Part shown: piece by piece, positions 1 through 9,926 of the stretch
Numbering within the stretch: the stretch's first letter is position 1
How the letters are laid out: each line of letters begins with the position of its first letter
Assembly (NCBI RefSeq): GCF_001642475.1
Contig: NW_019173941.1
Coordinates: 124,001-188,000 of the forward strand
Length of the DNA stretch: 64,000 bases
Source: Fonsecaea monophora
Taxonomy: Eukaryota > Ascomycota > Eurotiomycetes > Chaetothyriales > Herpotrichiellaceae
Reading direction: 5' to 3'
Program-made: the position numbers and the translations under genes
Notes under the pieces: generated by a model
What the model saw: the letters and a program-made list of their open reading frames with translations, nothing else
Told to the model about the DNA's origin: nothing
Database searches by the model: none

Positions 1-1156
1 GGGAGGGGGGAGAAAGAAGGCTATACGGCTTCGGCACATGAGGCTTTCATGTTTCGGTTAACCGGGCATTAATCAATGAGCAACGATCACAGCATTCACC
101 AGTGATGCAAACCTTGAAAGTAGAGACCCGATTTCTCTTCTTCATCGTCCATGAATCAGGCTTTTTGTGAGTCGACAAGCAGAATCGCTGAATAGCGACG
201 GGCAAGTCTTGAAAACGGTGTATTGTCTTCACCTAAAACTCCAGGCTCTTATCCTGGCAGGGCCGGTGCGGTGGACAAAAGAATTTCGTCGGTGAATGGC
301 TCAAGCAAACCCACCCGCCCCGGTACTGCAAGGTAAAAAGGCCCTTTGTCGTCAGCAATACTCGGGTACGTTAATAACAATGCCTCCGGTAGGTACTTGA
401 TGCTGGTATTAATGTTCAGTGCAACGAGGCTGGGTAACCGACGACAACCCAGGGGGAAAGACAGTTCGGCTACTCACGTTAACACGACCTTCGGTATTAG
501 CTAGTGAGGGCCAAGCATACTCGGTACTCCGTGATTCGGGCAAAGCGGGAATCTTCCGCGCGGACCTGAACCCTCTTCCACTGGATGCAACACTAGTATT
601 GCTACCCGTATACTCAGCTATCTATGCAACTGTCCATGTTCGTCAATCACAAAAGCGCCCGGTCGCGCAATCAATGGAAGGAATATCGTTTGTGCTCCCG
701 ACCTATTACTGTCTCCTGTTCGCCAAATTATAGGGGGGATGATTCTTCACTGAAGCTTGCACAACTGCTGAGGAAGATTTGATTCTCACGGGCACTGGTG
801 CTTCGCCAGGGATTCAAAGCGGGCCTTTGGACCAAATGAAACCGGCAAAAAGACAGTGACGCCAGGATCTATCCCAATCTCGAACCATTTTCGTGATCTG
901 GTGCTTCCTCTTCTAGTTTGCACGAGCTGAATTCGAGATCGGCGCTCCTGGATGCTCGTACTTTTTGTAGGTGTGGCAGCCGGGCAAATGTGGCTCTCCT
1001 CGCAGAATAGGAATTTTGCCAACGAAAAGGCCCCAGATAAGTTGTTCAAGGTACAAGGCGCAGTAGAATACCGCAAAGGCGAAGAGACCCCTTGGGATCA
1101 ATGGTTTCATTCTCTATGAAGAATTCTTTCCCGGCGGAATGCACCAGCTACGAATG
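1..1156. other. Left-end region with no resolved gene
   Basis: No complete gene can be defined here. On the minus strand, short open stretches at about 913-1110 and 786-1076 follow on from the discontinuous frame at 1157-1899 and may be its 3' exons or decayed remains; one contains WFEIGIDP, resembling WFQIVIDP in that frame. The plus-strand open stretch at 419-733 has no recognisable composition or domain. Nothing else is visible in 1-780. Confidence 0.4.
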
Positions 1157-1899
1157 TCAATATGACTCTTTTGACGTACCGCATCCTCGAAGTCGAAGCT
1201 CGTGGATCAGAGGCTCGGGTCCCAACTTCCTCTGCATGAATGATCCAATCTGTGCACAGGCTTCAACTGTATGGTGCCAGTCGAAGAGCGTAGCTTTGTT
1301 GAACAACGGGTCGATCACAATCTGGAACCACTGTCCTACTTTGTTGGGGACGTCGAAAAGGCGAATTACAAAGTACTCAAAACTGTGAAGCCTCGTGGGA
1401 ATTCTATAATGTTGCCACGACGAATGTCTTCCGCAAGCTCTGCCCAATCAAATTCATCGTCCATTGGCCGGACGTGGAGAAGGACTTTGAAGAGAATATC
1501 ATCAACCGTGTTGGAGACGTCAAGGTGGGTTTTGGGGCTCCATGGGGTCTCGAGCAGTAGCGGTACCAAAGGGTCAAAATGTTCAGCAAAAGCCTCTAAC
1601 TGTTTGGTCAGAGCGTTCTCATCTCCTTCGGGGAAAATCGTCTCCCATTCAGGCTGATCCTCCTCCTTTTCTTCTTCTTCTTTTGGCTTATCAGAGGTGG
1701 ACGTGCCAGGGACTTTCGGATCAAACGGACGGACCGCTGATCGATCGAGTTTGAGCTCAGGGTCGTCATTCACAGGTGGTCTTTCGGTGCTGTCTGCTGT
1801 GCCTCGGTTCTCCTCAAGCTGATCAGGGAGATCTGTCACGCTCGTCCTGGACGGGGTCAAACACCCACTCGCGTATATCTGTAGAACAGTCGTGTTCAC
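1157..1899 (-). pseudogene. Uncharacterised discontinuous reading frame
   Basis: Two overlapping minus-strand frames look coding but do not join cleanly. The upstream frame (about 1899-1366) is acidic with a low-complexity Glu-rich stretch near its middle and ends after the segment DEFDWAELAEDIRRGNIIEF. The next frame (to 1157) continues with EYFVIRLFDVPNKVG and WFQIVIDPLFNKATLF. The change between them equals loss of one base near 1390-1400, and no intron of normal length fits. A good donor (G|GTACGT) lies near 1171, so the gene may continue leftwards in further exons. I do not recognise the family. It is either a multi-exon gene I cannot model or a decayed gene; an ATG start is not evident in the upstream frame. 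Confidence 0.35.
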
Positions 1900-2386
1900 A
1901 GCATTTACTTATATATATATGACCCACACTTCGAAAGGAGTACCTTTCCCCAGTCAATAAGGCACAGGAGGTGGTGATGAGGAAGGAAAGGCGAGGAGCA
2001 TGTGATCTGATAGCAGTATGAGGAAAGAGGAATTTGTTCATATGGAGGTCGCCTTGATCAGTATCTCATAACGAAAGGGTGTCCTCCTGTTTGAGGACCA
2101 TTACAGGAGCGGCCTCTGGCGAGAGGTTCAACGAAAGCTACCCACCGAGTAGTCACTCAAGAGCGACGAGGCGGCCGCCAGGCTAAATATAGCTGGTTTC
2201 CTTGATAGGGATAGGGACGACATTATACCTAAGAATAGAATACCCTCGAGTTAATATGGACGTATACTACAAGTACAGTAAGTCGGTTCGCAATATTGAT
2301 TATCCGAAGCTACGGCTGTCCACAACCAGCATGGGAATTGCCACTTTAGGACACTACCCACTTTTATTACTTTCTGGGGGTGACTT

Positions 2387-2394
2387 TGACGTCA
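2387..2394. promoter_or_regulatory. CRE palindrome TGACGTCA
   Basis: A perfect 8-bp cAMP-response/ATF site lies 132 bp before the ATG at 2526. In filamentous fungi such sites are bound by Atf1/AtfA-type bZIP factors in stress response. Its function here is inferred. Confidence 0.4.
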
Positions 2395-2483
2395 CAAAAT
2401 GGCAGCCTTGGTGGCCTTCATCCTTCACGAGTTGAAGATCCTCCTCTGTCTTCATTCATCAACGAACTGATCGATAATGCCAA

Positions 2484-2491
2484 TATAAAAA
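2484..2491 (+). promoter_or_regulatory. TATA-like box
   Basis: TATAAAAA follows a CCAAT (starting about 2479) and lies roughly 35 bp before the ATG at 2526, so transcription from it would give a very short leader. Confidence 0.35.
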
Positions 2492-2525
2492 CCACTTGAT
2501 ATCACTACAATACTGAAAGTCGAAA

Positions 2526-2597
2526 ATGGAGGGCCTGCCTAAATTCAAGGAGCGCGAGAAGGCGCTGGAAGACGAGTATATTCGCCGGAAGGAGTAG
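2526..2597 (+). CDS. Possible small gene, ATPase-inhibitor-like first exon
   Basis: The ATG at 2526 opens a 23-codon frame containing the motif KFKEREKALEDEYIRRKE and then a TAG. The motif resembles the start of the basic/acidic helix of mitochondrial ATPase inhibitor (IF1-type) proteins. A donor-like GA|GTAGGT overlaps the stop, so this may be exon 1 (2526-2593) of a spliced small protein. I tried several acceptors downstream (near 2630 and 2692) and none gave a continuation I recognise. The CRE and TATA motifs just upstream support a real transcript. Alternatives are a relic of a lost gene or chance. Confidence 0.28.
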   Translation: MEGLPKFKEREKALEDEYIRRKE

Positions 2598-4049
2598 GTT
2601 TCGCCACCACCCACTCACTTTATCACGCAGAAGCTCTTTCGAGATGGTTATGACTCGAGATATACCTGTCCATAGCCCCTCATACGTGCAGCATGCTGAC
2701 AAATATCGTGAAGAGCCGAGAAATTCAAACCACCCGCGCCGACTCAGCCGGGAAGTACCCAACCCTCGAATCCAGGGCAGCATGTGAGTTGCGAAACCGC
2801 TTAAGAGATCGTTGAGGTATCTTGTTCGATGTCTGACCGAGTGCAAGGTCCAACCCAAGAAATGAGCAGCTGGGAAGATAATTCTGGAACTATGGGTGGT
2901 TGAAGGCGGTCTACACCTCGTTGGTTGGGGAGGAGATGTATGTACGAGACAGTCCGGGCGTCCGACAAGAACTTGGTCCGCAGCAGTCCCTGACACCTGC
3001 TTGCGATAGACTGTGGGTATTTCCATTCCATCCATATACTTATAGTCGGGGTAGTCACCATGAGGTGATACTGATAATGTCAATTGCATCACGCAGCTAA
3101 CCACACATGCAGAGTTATCGTTCAGACGGCCCAGACTCCAACAGTCAAAAGGTTTGAAGCAAGAGATGGTGTCGTGCATGCTATTATACCTGAGTAAGGA
3201 TAGGGATCAAGGAGGCGGTCGGGCCAGGTTACACTCCACACAAACACTTTTTTTTCAAGAACATCCCCTCGCCTTCGATATATCAAGTCTGTTCCATTTG
3301 ACCCGGGCCAAGGCCCCTAACGACCAAGGCCGTTGAACCATGTATTTTCCCGAAGATTGCGCCAGCCTCGGCCGCAGATCCGTTTTCCCTCTGTGCTAAA
3401 TCTGTCCAGATTGCAGAGCAAGTCGCGACAAAAGACGTTCGATTGGCTTAGAATAATTTTACGAGCACTCCTGAACCAACATGACCCACTACGGCATTAG
3501 GTTGCCCAAGTACGATTTAAACATCGGAGTAGGGCGCGTGGCCCAGCCGAAATTACCCTAGCAGATGTGCCATCATCCCTGCAGAAATGTCAAACCCTCT
3601 GAAAACGACACTCTCGTACGAGGGTAAACGGCATTGCTCCCGTGCACTTGGATACCGAGCAGACCTGGACGTCTCTTGATTGACCTGCACGCGATCAGTG
3701 TTGGGGGGCCTCTACCCTTGGCCGCGAGTCGACGTTTACCGCATTCTGTCTTTTTTGATTCTTCCGATGAGATCTGAAACATACTTGGGCTGGACATTCC
3801 AGACTACTCTGTCTCACTCCGCCCCTCCCCGGAGCCAGTGTGATGGATAGTGGGGGGTTTGCTATCAGGCGACTCTCCAAGACCAGGGCAGAGGGTTACA
3901 TGTTCGTCTATCATCAACCAAGGCGATTGTATGGATACCCTTGAAACGACCCCATAAGGTGCTCTGCCATCACGTTTAGACAAATATGCCGGTGGGTGTG
4001 GCTTGCTGCCTCTTTTCTTCAAAGTACACTATGCATTCAGGTTGGTACA
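2598..4049. other. Intergenic, no supported gene
   Basis: The long minus-strand open stretch at 2505-3179 is rich in Arg, Ser and Leu, lies opposite the small putative gene and shows no domain. A few donor-like sites exist (for example GTGAGT near 2786), but no protein can be assembled. Nothing is recognised from 3190 to the glycosyltransferase start. Confidence 0.4.
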
Positions 4050-5164
4050 ATGCTTCAACAGTTGGGCAGGTTACGAGTCTTTGGTACAGACCGACCTCGT
4101 ATTCTGGCGGCGGCCCTCGCCATCATCTTCCTCTTTGTTCTCCTCCCAACCAGATACTCGAACCAGGTCCAGATAGGGCATCTCTTCACGCCTCCCGTCG
4201 TGACGCCTAGGCAGGCTGCGGCAAATAAGACACTCGGAGTGAGGACCCTGGGCGCATGCTGTCTAGATTCCTCCTGGCTAATGGTCGGCTACAGTTCGAA
4301 AAGTTGTTGGCGCTCTCATCGAAACCCAGCTGGCGCACGCGCGGGCTGCAAGCGGCAGCCAACCTCACGGGTCTCGAATTCACCATTCCAACACAACCAC
4401 ACAATCCCGAAGAGCTCGTCCATGCGTTTGAGGAGATCGGGGTCGCCTCGGGGGCCACTACACCCAAGCATGGCTCGGCCACAGCCTGGGTCGCCCACCT
4501 CGACTTGCTGAAGTACATCATCGCGGCGGGGTTCGAGACTGCTTTTATTGTCGAGGACGACGTCGACTGGGACGTCCGGATCAAGTGGCAGGTGCAGCTG
4601 GTTTCGGACAACATCCGCAACTACACGCAGGTGTCGGAGAACGACACGGCGCCGTACGGCAGGGACTGGGACGTACTCTGGCTGGGTCACTGCGGCTCGG
4701 CGATCGACGACTGGGTGGCCCCGGGCCTGACGTACGCCGACAAAACGCGGATTGCGACCAAGCGGTACGTGAGCTGGTCGACCAAGTTCCTCAAGGAGAA
4801 CGTGCCCGAGGGCCACCGACACATCCACATCTCGACCATGACGGTCTGCTCGTTCGGATACGGGGTGACCAAGCAGTCAGCGCAGAAGATCCTGTCGCTG
4901 CTCGCGCAGGGGGCCGACGAGGCCTTTGACGTGGCGCTGTCGCACCGCTGCCGGTCCAACGAGCTACGGTGCCTGGTGGTGAACCCGCAGCTGATGCACC
5001 ACTACGAGCCGCCCAAGGACCGCGGGTACGTGTCGCCCGTGGACGTGGGCGACGGGGACGGCGAAGCCGGCAACGAGACCGACTACGAGTCGGTCAAAGG
5101 CACCACGCTGAACATTGTCAAGAGCGCGCGATGTCGGGCCCTGTTTCATGACACGTGTATGTGA
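4050..5164 (+). CDS. Glycosyltransferase family 25 (LPS-type) protein
   Basis: Two exons, 4050-4238 and 4295-5164, are joined across a 56-bp intron (GTGAGG...CTAATG...CTACAG), giving about 352 residues. Residues 18-34 form one hydrophobic segment (ILAAALAIIFLFVLLPT) after a short basic N-terminus, as in type II Golgi membrane enzymes. The luminal part has the family 25 pattern: FEKLLALSSKPSWR near the start of the fold, then TAWVAHLDLLKYI and the acidic cluster IVEDDVDWD expected to bind metal and nucleotide sugar. Fungal members are common but their acceptors are mostly unknown, so the sugar substrate is not predicted. The coding sequence, especially 4550-5110, is visibly richer in G/C at third positions than neighbouring genes. 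The start was chosen because it places the membrane segment next to the N-terminus and is in frame. Confidence 0.85.
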
Positions 5165-5292
5165 GACAGGCGATCCGTCTACCGCAACATCGGAAATGAT
5201 GAGGTGTTATTTTTGGTGCTGTAGATATGTCGATACATGATTGTTGTACCTTGGTATTCCACCTTTGACGAACAATGCCCCTCTCTTTCTTC

Positions 5293-5311
5293 TTTTTTTT
5301 TTTTTTTTTTT
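5293..5311. repeat. Poly-T tract within CT-rich DNA
   Basis: A 19-base T run is embedded in a pyrimidine-rich stretch 130 bp after the glycosyltransferase stop. It could be part of the 3' untranslated region. Further CT repeats (CTCCCT units) lie at about 5481-5508. Confidence 0.8.
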
Positions 5312-5659
5312 CTTTCTCTCCCTCTCCCACCTATCAAACACAGGTCGCGTCGTGCTCATTTTACCAGGTTTGACTTCTCGAGATGATAGGTAGCCACCAC
5401 ACGGAAACTAAAATTACTGCAAGGCGAAACTAACGAAGGCACAAGTAGTTTGTCAATGTCGCTTACACAATACCGAGTGTTCCCTCCTCTCTCCCTCTCC
5501 CTCTCCCTCAAACTCGGTGATGCGAGGAGACAAGCACCTACCTACATACATACTAGCTAGGCACCAAGGTACCCAGTCTGTACATATGTATGCTAGCGGC
5601 CGACTCGTCAAGATATAAATAGAACACGTTTAATACCTACCTAGTTACCTTTGGGTCAC

Positions 5660-5680
5660 TTAGTGTGCTAGGCACACTAA
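5660..5680. repeat. Inverted repeat, 9-bp arms with 3-base spacer
   Basis: TTAGTGTGC and GCACACTAA are perfect inverted arms around TAG. With one indel the symmetry extends a few bases on each side. It could form a hairpin or be a dyad protein site. Confidence 0.75.
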
Positions 5681-5848
5681 AGTAGTGCTCCCCTACGAAT
5701 ACCGAGATATGTACCTCGTGACTTGATTCCCTCATCAGTTTTTTTCCCCTCCCTCGAGATTGTTCTTGGTATGGTTCTATGTTTCAGATTTCATGTTTCT
5801 TGGGGTTAGGAGGTACTTACCGAGTACTTCGGGCTAACAAAGAGAGGA

Positions 5849-5866
5849 GGGGGGGGGGGGGGGGGG
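5849..5866. repeat. Poly-G tract
   Basis: A run of 18 G follows AGAGAGGA. Length variation and sequencing error are likely at such a tract. Confidence 0.85.
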
Positions 5867-5889
5867 AGGAGTCCACTGACTAATAATTA

Positions 5890-6420
5890 ATACCTCGCAC
5901 TTGTACTGGTACTTGTCCTTGTGCAGTTTGGGACCTGACATGGACCTGCCTCGGTGCGACTGAAAAGGCAGATACCTTGGCACGCCTGGTAGGAGTGGTA
6001 GTATTTCGTGCCTGCCTCGCACCATCGCTACTACTTGTACCGAGTACTTAGGTACTGAGTACTTGTCCTCCGTACAGTACCGAACAGGTATATTCTCCAC
6101 TCGATTTCCTTGGATATTTTTCCGTTCTTGGTAGTGGGGGCACGAGACGAGCCGCCGAGGTACTACGTACGAGATACTACAAAGTATTCCTCGTACAAGG
6201 GCCGCGTAGGCATGGTGGCAAGGTAGGAAAGCTAGGGTACTTGGGCGCATACTCTCTCGGTCAGATGTTCTAGAGTGAATCATGACGATGGCGGAGATGA
6301 TTTGTTATCACCAGGATGATCTCGAGGCAGAAGACAAAAGGAAAAGGGGGCCAAGAGAGAGGATGCTAGTACAACAGTACCGAGTACAACCCTACTTACA
6401 TACACAGTATGTATGGACCA
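5890..6420. repeat. GTAC/AGTACT-rich segment
   Basis: Many overlapping short words (TACTTG, GGTACT, GAGTACTT, GTACCGAGTAC) recur through this stretch. It looks like degenerate simple sequence; similar words occur again near 15,310-15,340 and 15,495-15,515. Confidence 0.5.
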
Positions 6421-6719
6421 TGTTCTGTAGACCTTTGTCGGGGCTGAGACGACTACTTGGTAAACGTGGTGGTTGAGGTATTACGCGATAACATTAGTAT
6501 AGGTACGTACAGAGTATATATTACAAAGGCACCGCTTCTTCCGCCTTTTGCTTCCAAACGCCCACAAGCCTCTGGCAGAGAGACGAAGACTTGCCTCCTC
6601 GTAGCATCCTCCCTGGAACTGTACCTGACATGTACTGTGCACCAATCACCCCCAAACCCCTTTTTACTCCTTCTCCCCACAAGCTGACAGCGAGGACTCC
6701 CCAAACCCCTGGAACAGTG

Positions 6720-9700
6720 CTATCTCGGCCCCTCGGATTTCTTCCTCAAAAACACCCTCTTGATCCCCCCAATATCCCCCAGGCTCATACGGTTGCTCTT
6801 GGATCGTGCACCAAGGCTCATCCGCCGTGAATTCTTGACATCACTTCCAACAGAACTCGTGCTTGGACTGGTGGAAACGGTCACAGGGCTCGAGTTCGCA
6901 TTGGTGCTCGGGCTGGAACTGAAATAGGACAACCGACGACCCCGGCTGGGAGGCGTCGACAGGAACGTCGTGGTTGTGGTGGTCGTTGTCGTCGTCGTGC
7001 CATTAGACCCTTGTACCATGGTGGCACTGCCACCACCACCGCTCACTGCCCGGGCTTTGCCCACCATCCCTTGAACCCATGCATCATTACTCGCGGCGGG
7101 GGTCGTCCCGTACGTAGCTGCGCGTCGCACGTTCATTTTAGGGCCAGCAGCGCCAAGAGGAGTATAGTTAGTAGTCGTACTAGGAGGAGTCACCATTGTT
7201 GTTGTCGTGACACCGCCTGGGCCGACGATGGTCGAATACCGTGGCTGCGATACGGTTGTAGAACTTTGACTAGGCTGTTGAGACTGATCATTCAACAGGG
7301 TCGTGTCAGGGTCGACAAAGCCTACCTCGGCACCATTCTCGTGATCAGTGGCCGTGGGAAACGCCGGAGAGCTGACGGTAAACGAGGATGGGATCGGTGG
7401 TACCGGAGGTGGTGTCCATGTCCCCTCAACCCTGCTCTTACGACGTTCAGGTGAACGATGTCGTTGAGCAGATGGTCGTGTCTTGGGGTTAACGAGCTCG
7501 ACCGATGGGGCGCCCTCGAAGGTTGTCTGGGCCATGACGGGTGATCTCGATTTTCGCCGTCCTTGGGGAGCCGGCGTACCACCACCCGAACCCACGGAGT
7601 CTCTGGCTCCGTTTCCAGGAAAGCTGGCAACCTCAAGTCGGCCATCGATAGTCGCTCGGCTCCCATGGTGAAGGCTATACTCTCGCAAGTACTCTCCAAG
7701 ATCGGCCCATCCCCCACCGACCCGAACCATGACACGGTCCCCGTCTCCCACGGTCCGAACAAAGAGCTTGACTGGAGGGGCTTCGCGACCCTGTCCGGAC
7801 CGTGTCAAATGGTACAATTTGATGTCGGGGTCAGCAAGGCTGCCTCTGCGGCTCGACGTGTCGGCTTTGGCTGGTGACAATGTCAACGAAGCAGTGGGTG
7901 TTGAAGCACGGGTCGACGAGGTGGATGACGATGGAGCATCTGCATCTTTGGCCAACCGGATTCTAGTAGGGAGGCTTGTGAGTATGTCTTGGATTCTGTC
8001 GTCGAGCGATTCTCTCGTCTTTGGCCGTCTGGGAGATTGTCCCACCTCGGCCATCAGCGTGGCGGAACGCGCTCCCCCCAAACCTTCTTCTTGGCCCCTG
8101 CTTGCTACTGGTGTGATGGGAGTACCGTCGGCTGTACTGATGCGCTTGCTCGATCTCCTTGGCAAAACGGGCAGAAGTGGTTCGGGCGTCGAGTGTGGAT
8201 CTAAAGACCTGACCTCGAGGGTTGCTTGCACGGGAGTCGAAGCCTCGCTCGCCGGTGATGGGTGTTCGTGTACTTCCACTGTAGTTGTAGGCGTTTTCGC
8301 CATAGACTCGGCACCACCTGTCAATTGTGTCAGTGCTTTGGAGGGAGTGCTCTCTGCCGACTCTGCCATTTGCGTCAAAATGTCCCAACTGGCAGCCCGT
8401 CTCAGCACAACTTGTTTCAATTTGTCTTTCGGGAAGACCTCTATGGAGGCAGTCGACGCTCGCTGGAGCATGGGCGGCTTCAAAGCCAGCTGTTGCTGAG
8501 CTGCGTACGTCGACCCAAACCAAGCAATCTCATCCTGGCTTGTCGGAAGAGGATTCTCCACCACATGAATCTTGGGACTTGGAAGGACGCTGGTTGTCCT
8601 GGCGTCCATGATCTCTGCGTTTGATATATCCGACAACGTCGAGTACATGGACTCAGCAACCGAGACTTTGGAAACATCTCGCTTGTGGCCCTTTTGGTCG
8701 GAAAGGTCAAGCTTCAGCGAAGGTCTGTGCTTGGTCTTGACGGCCTCCTTGTCTGGTGGAAAAATATCTGGGACTGTGTCTTCAGGTAGGTTGTGAGTCA
8801 TGGTAGGAGGTTGGGCGACCTCTAACAGCTCGTCTGGTTCTGGCAATGGACTTCCTTGGTGTGAGGATTCCGGAGGTGCTGGGCTTCCAGCAATATTTTT
8901 CGTCTCCGTGTCTCTGCTAGATTTTGAGGCGAGCTTGTTTCTGAGCACAACGTGGTCTGCTTCGACCGCCCAGGTGGCATAGTCGAGCTCGATCTTCTCG
9001 AGGGTATCGATCCAGGCCTGTGGCAGAGAATCCTCACGCCCTTCAAGCATATCCAGAAATCGATCGATTCGACGCCCCATGTCCGACACCTGTCCACCCA
9101 ACGTCATTTTCCTCTCGTCCAAAGACGAGTCAGTCAGCGCTTGGGCGGAAGCTGGTGTTCTGATCTCTTTAAATGCTTGCTTGATCTCGGATTGGGTGGA
9201 GTGCATAACATCGAGGAATCTCGGGAGGTCTCTCAATACTCTTAACCGCACATCCCAGGTGTCAAGCAGCATATTCACCTTGGCAAGGTCTGGGAGTGCT
9301 TGGATCACCGTCGCAGTGATCAGGGCAGTGAAATCGCGCATTCTTCCGTAGCTGGAGCGTGGACCCACGGGTCGAGACGACGTTGTCGGACTCGATGCTG
9401 GCAGATGAGCTTCAAGCACATGGTCCTTGATCTCGTCAATGCCCAAACTGTCCAGGTCGTCCCTAATCTCCTCGATTCTCCCCTCGTAGTCCTCCGCCAC
9501 AGACGCAGGCAAACAGCCACGGTAATCTTCAGCCTTGCCGCTTGAATTTGACGGAGGCACAAATCCCAGACCGAATCCCCTCTCTTTCTTGCCTGGCCAC
9601 GTCCATTGTGACAATTCATTCTTCCATTCCCGCAATTTCTGAGCGGCGAAAGCGGCTCTTATCCCGATTTCTCGCTCGGCGGGGGTTGCATCCGCAATGC

Positions 9701-9926
9701 TCGTTGTCAAAGCATCTTCTTGCGCAGCCCCGCCGGAAATGGTTTCTGTGGCCTGTAGTGCTCTCAGCGTCGAGTCCGGCGTCAAGTTTCCAAGGAGGGG
9801 GTCGAGCTCTCGAATGGCAAATTGAGCTCTGCGTCGAGGGGACCGAGAGGGAGAGCGAGATGGTGAGGGAGGGTCTAAGCGAGGGAACTGCGGCCCTGTG
9901 GGAGTTTTGGGTGCCATCTTCTCCAT
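6720..9926 (-). CDS. GAS2-domain (GAR) cytoskeletal protein
   Basis: An uninterrupted frame of about 1068 residues starts at the ATG at 9926. A short Ser/Pro/Arg-rich N-terminus with SPSRSPSRSPRRR leads to the fungal-conserved block ELDPLLGNLTPDSTLRALQ and a mostly helical first third. Near residues 690-755 lies the GAS2-related (GAR) domain, including VKLFVRTVGDGDRVMVRVGG and GWADLGEYLREY, a fold that binds microtubules in animal GAS2/spectraplakin proteins. The C-terminal third is disordered, Ser/Thr/Pro-rich and basic, with a run of about eleven Thr encoded near 6965-7000. Fungal members of this family share the N-terminal block, so I infer a cytoskeleton-associated role; no enzyme activity is expected. 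It is divergent from HUS1 with a 677-bp shared upstream region. Confidence 0.82.
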   Translation of the reverse strand: MEKMAPKTPTGPQFPRLDPPSPSRSPSRSPRRRAQFAIRELDPLLGNLTPDSTLRALQATETISGGAAQEDALTTSIADATPAEREIGIRAAFAAQKLREWKNELSQWTWPGKKERGFGLGFVPPSNSSGKAEDYRGCLPASVAEDYEGRIEEIRDDLDSLGIDEIKDHVLEAHLPASSPTTSSRPVGPRSSYGRMRDFTALITATVIQALPDLAKVNMLLDTWDVRLRVLRDLPRFLDVMHSTQSEIKQAFKEIRTPASAQALTDSSLDERKMTLGGQVSDMGRRIDRFLDMLEGREDSLPQAWIDTLEKIELDYATWAVEADHVVLRNKLASKSSRDTETKNIAGSPAPPESSHQGSPLPEPDELLEVAQPPTMTHNLPEDTVPDIFPPDKEAVKTKHRPSLKLDLSDQKGHKRDVSKVSVAESMYSTLSDISNAEIMDARTTSVLPSPKIHVVENPLPTSQDEIAWFGSTYAAQQQLALKPPMLQRASTASIEVFPKDKLKQVVLRRAASWDILTQMAESAESTPSKALTQLTGGAESMAKTPTTTVEVHEHPSPASEASTPVQATLEVRSLDPHSTPEPLLPVLPRRSSKRISTADGTPITPVASRGQEEGLGGARSATLMAEVGQSPRRPKTRESLDDRIQDILTSLPTRIRLAKDADAPSSSTSSTRASTPTASLTLSPAKADTSSRRGSLADPDIKLYHLTRSGQGREAPPVKLFVRTVGDGDRVMVRVGGGWADLGEYLREYSLHHGSRATIDGRLEVASFPGNGARDSVGSGGGTPAPQGRRKSRSPVMAQTTFEGAPSVELVNPKTRPSAQRHRSPERRKSRVEGTWTPPPVPPIPSSFTVSSPAFPTATDHENGAEVGFVDPDTTLLNDQSQQPSQSSTTVSQPRYSTIVGPGGVTTTTMVTPPSTTTNYTPLGAAGPKMNVRRAATYGTTPAASNDAWVQGMVGKARAVSGGGGSATMVQGSNGTTTTTTTTTTTFLSTPPSRGRRLSYFSSSPSTNANSSPVTVSTSPSTSSVGSDVKNSRRMSLGARSKSNRMSLGDIGGIKRVFLRKKSEGPR

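Larger units (their letters stand above)
2042..2500. other. Intergenic region with CRE and TATA motifs
   Basis: No gene is seen in this stretch. Its right half contains a palindromic CRE, a CCAAT and a TATA-like sequence just ahead of the short open frame at 2526, which suggests a plus-strand promoter. Confidence 0.45.
5165..6719. other. Repeat-rich intergenic region
   Basis: No gene is seen. The stretch holds a T19 run, CT-rich repeats, a hairpin, a G18 run and many copies of GTAC/AGTACT-type words (for example GAGTACTT, GGTACT, CCGAGTAC). These are described separately. The GAS2-domain gene ends at 6720 on the opposite strand. Confidence 0.7.

Noticed and set aside
850..900. tRNA B-box-like TCGAACC
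   Set aside because: No matching A box, acceptor stem or anticodon arm around it.
2505..3179. 224-codon minus-strand frame
   Set aside because: Composition is Arg/Ser/Leu-rich without domain, and it overlaps the more promising short plus-strand exon; judged a chance frame.
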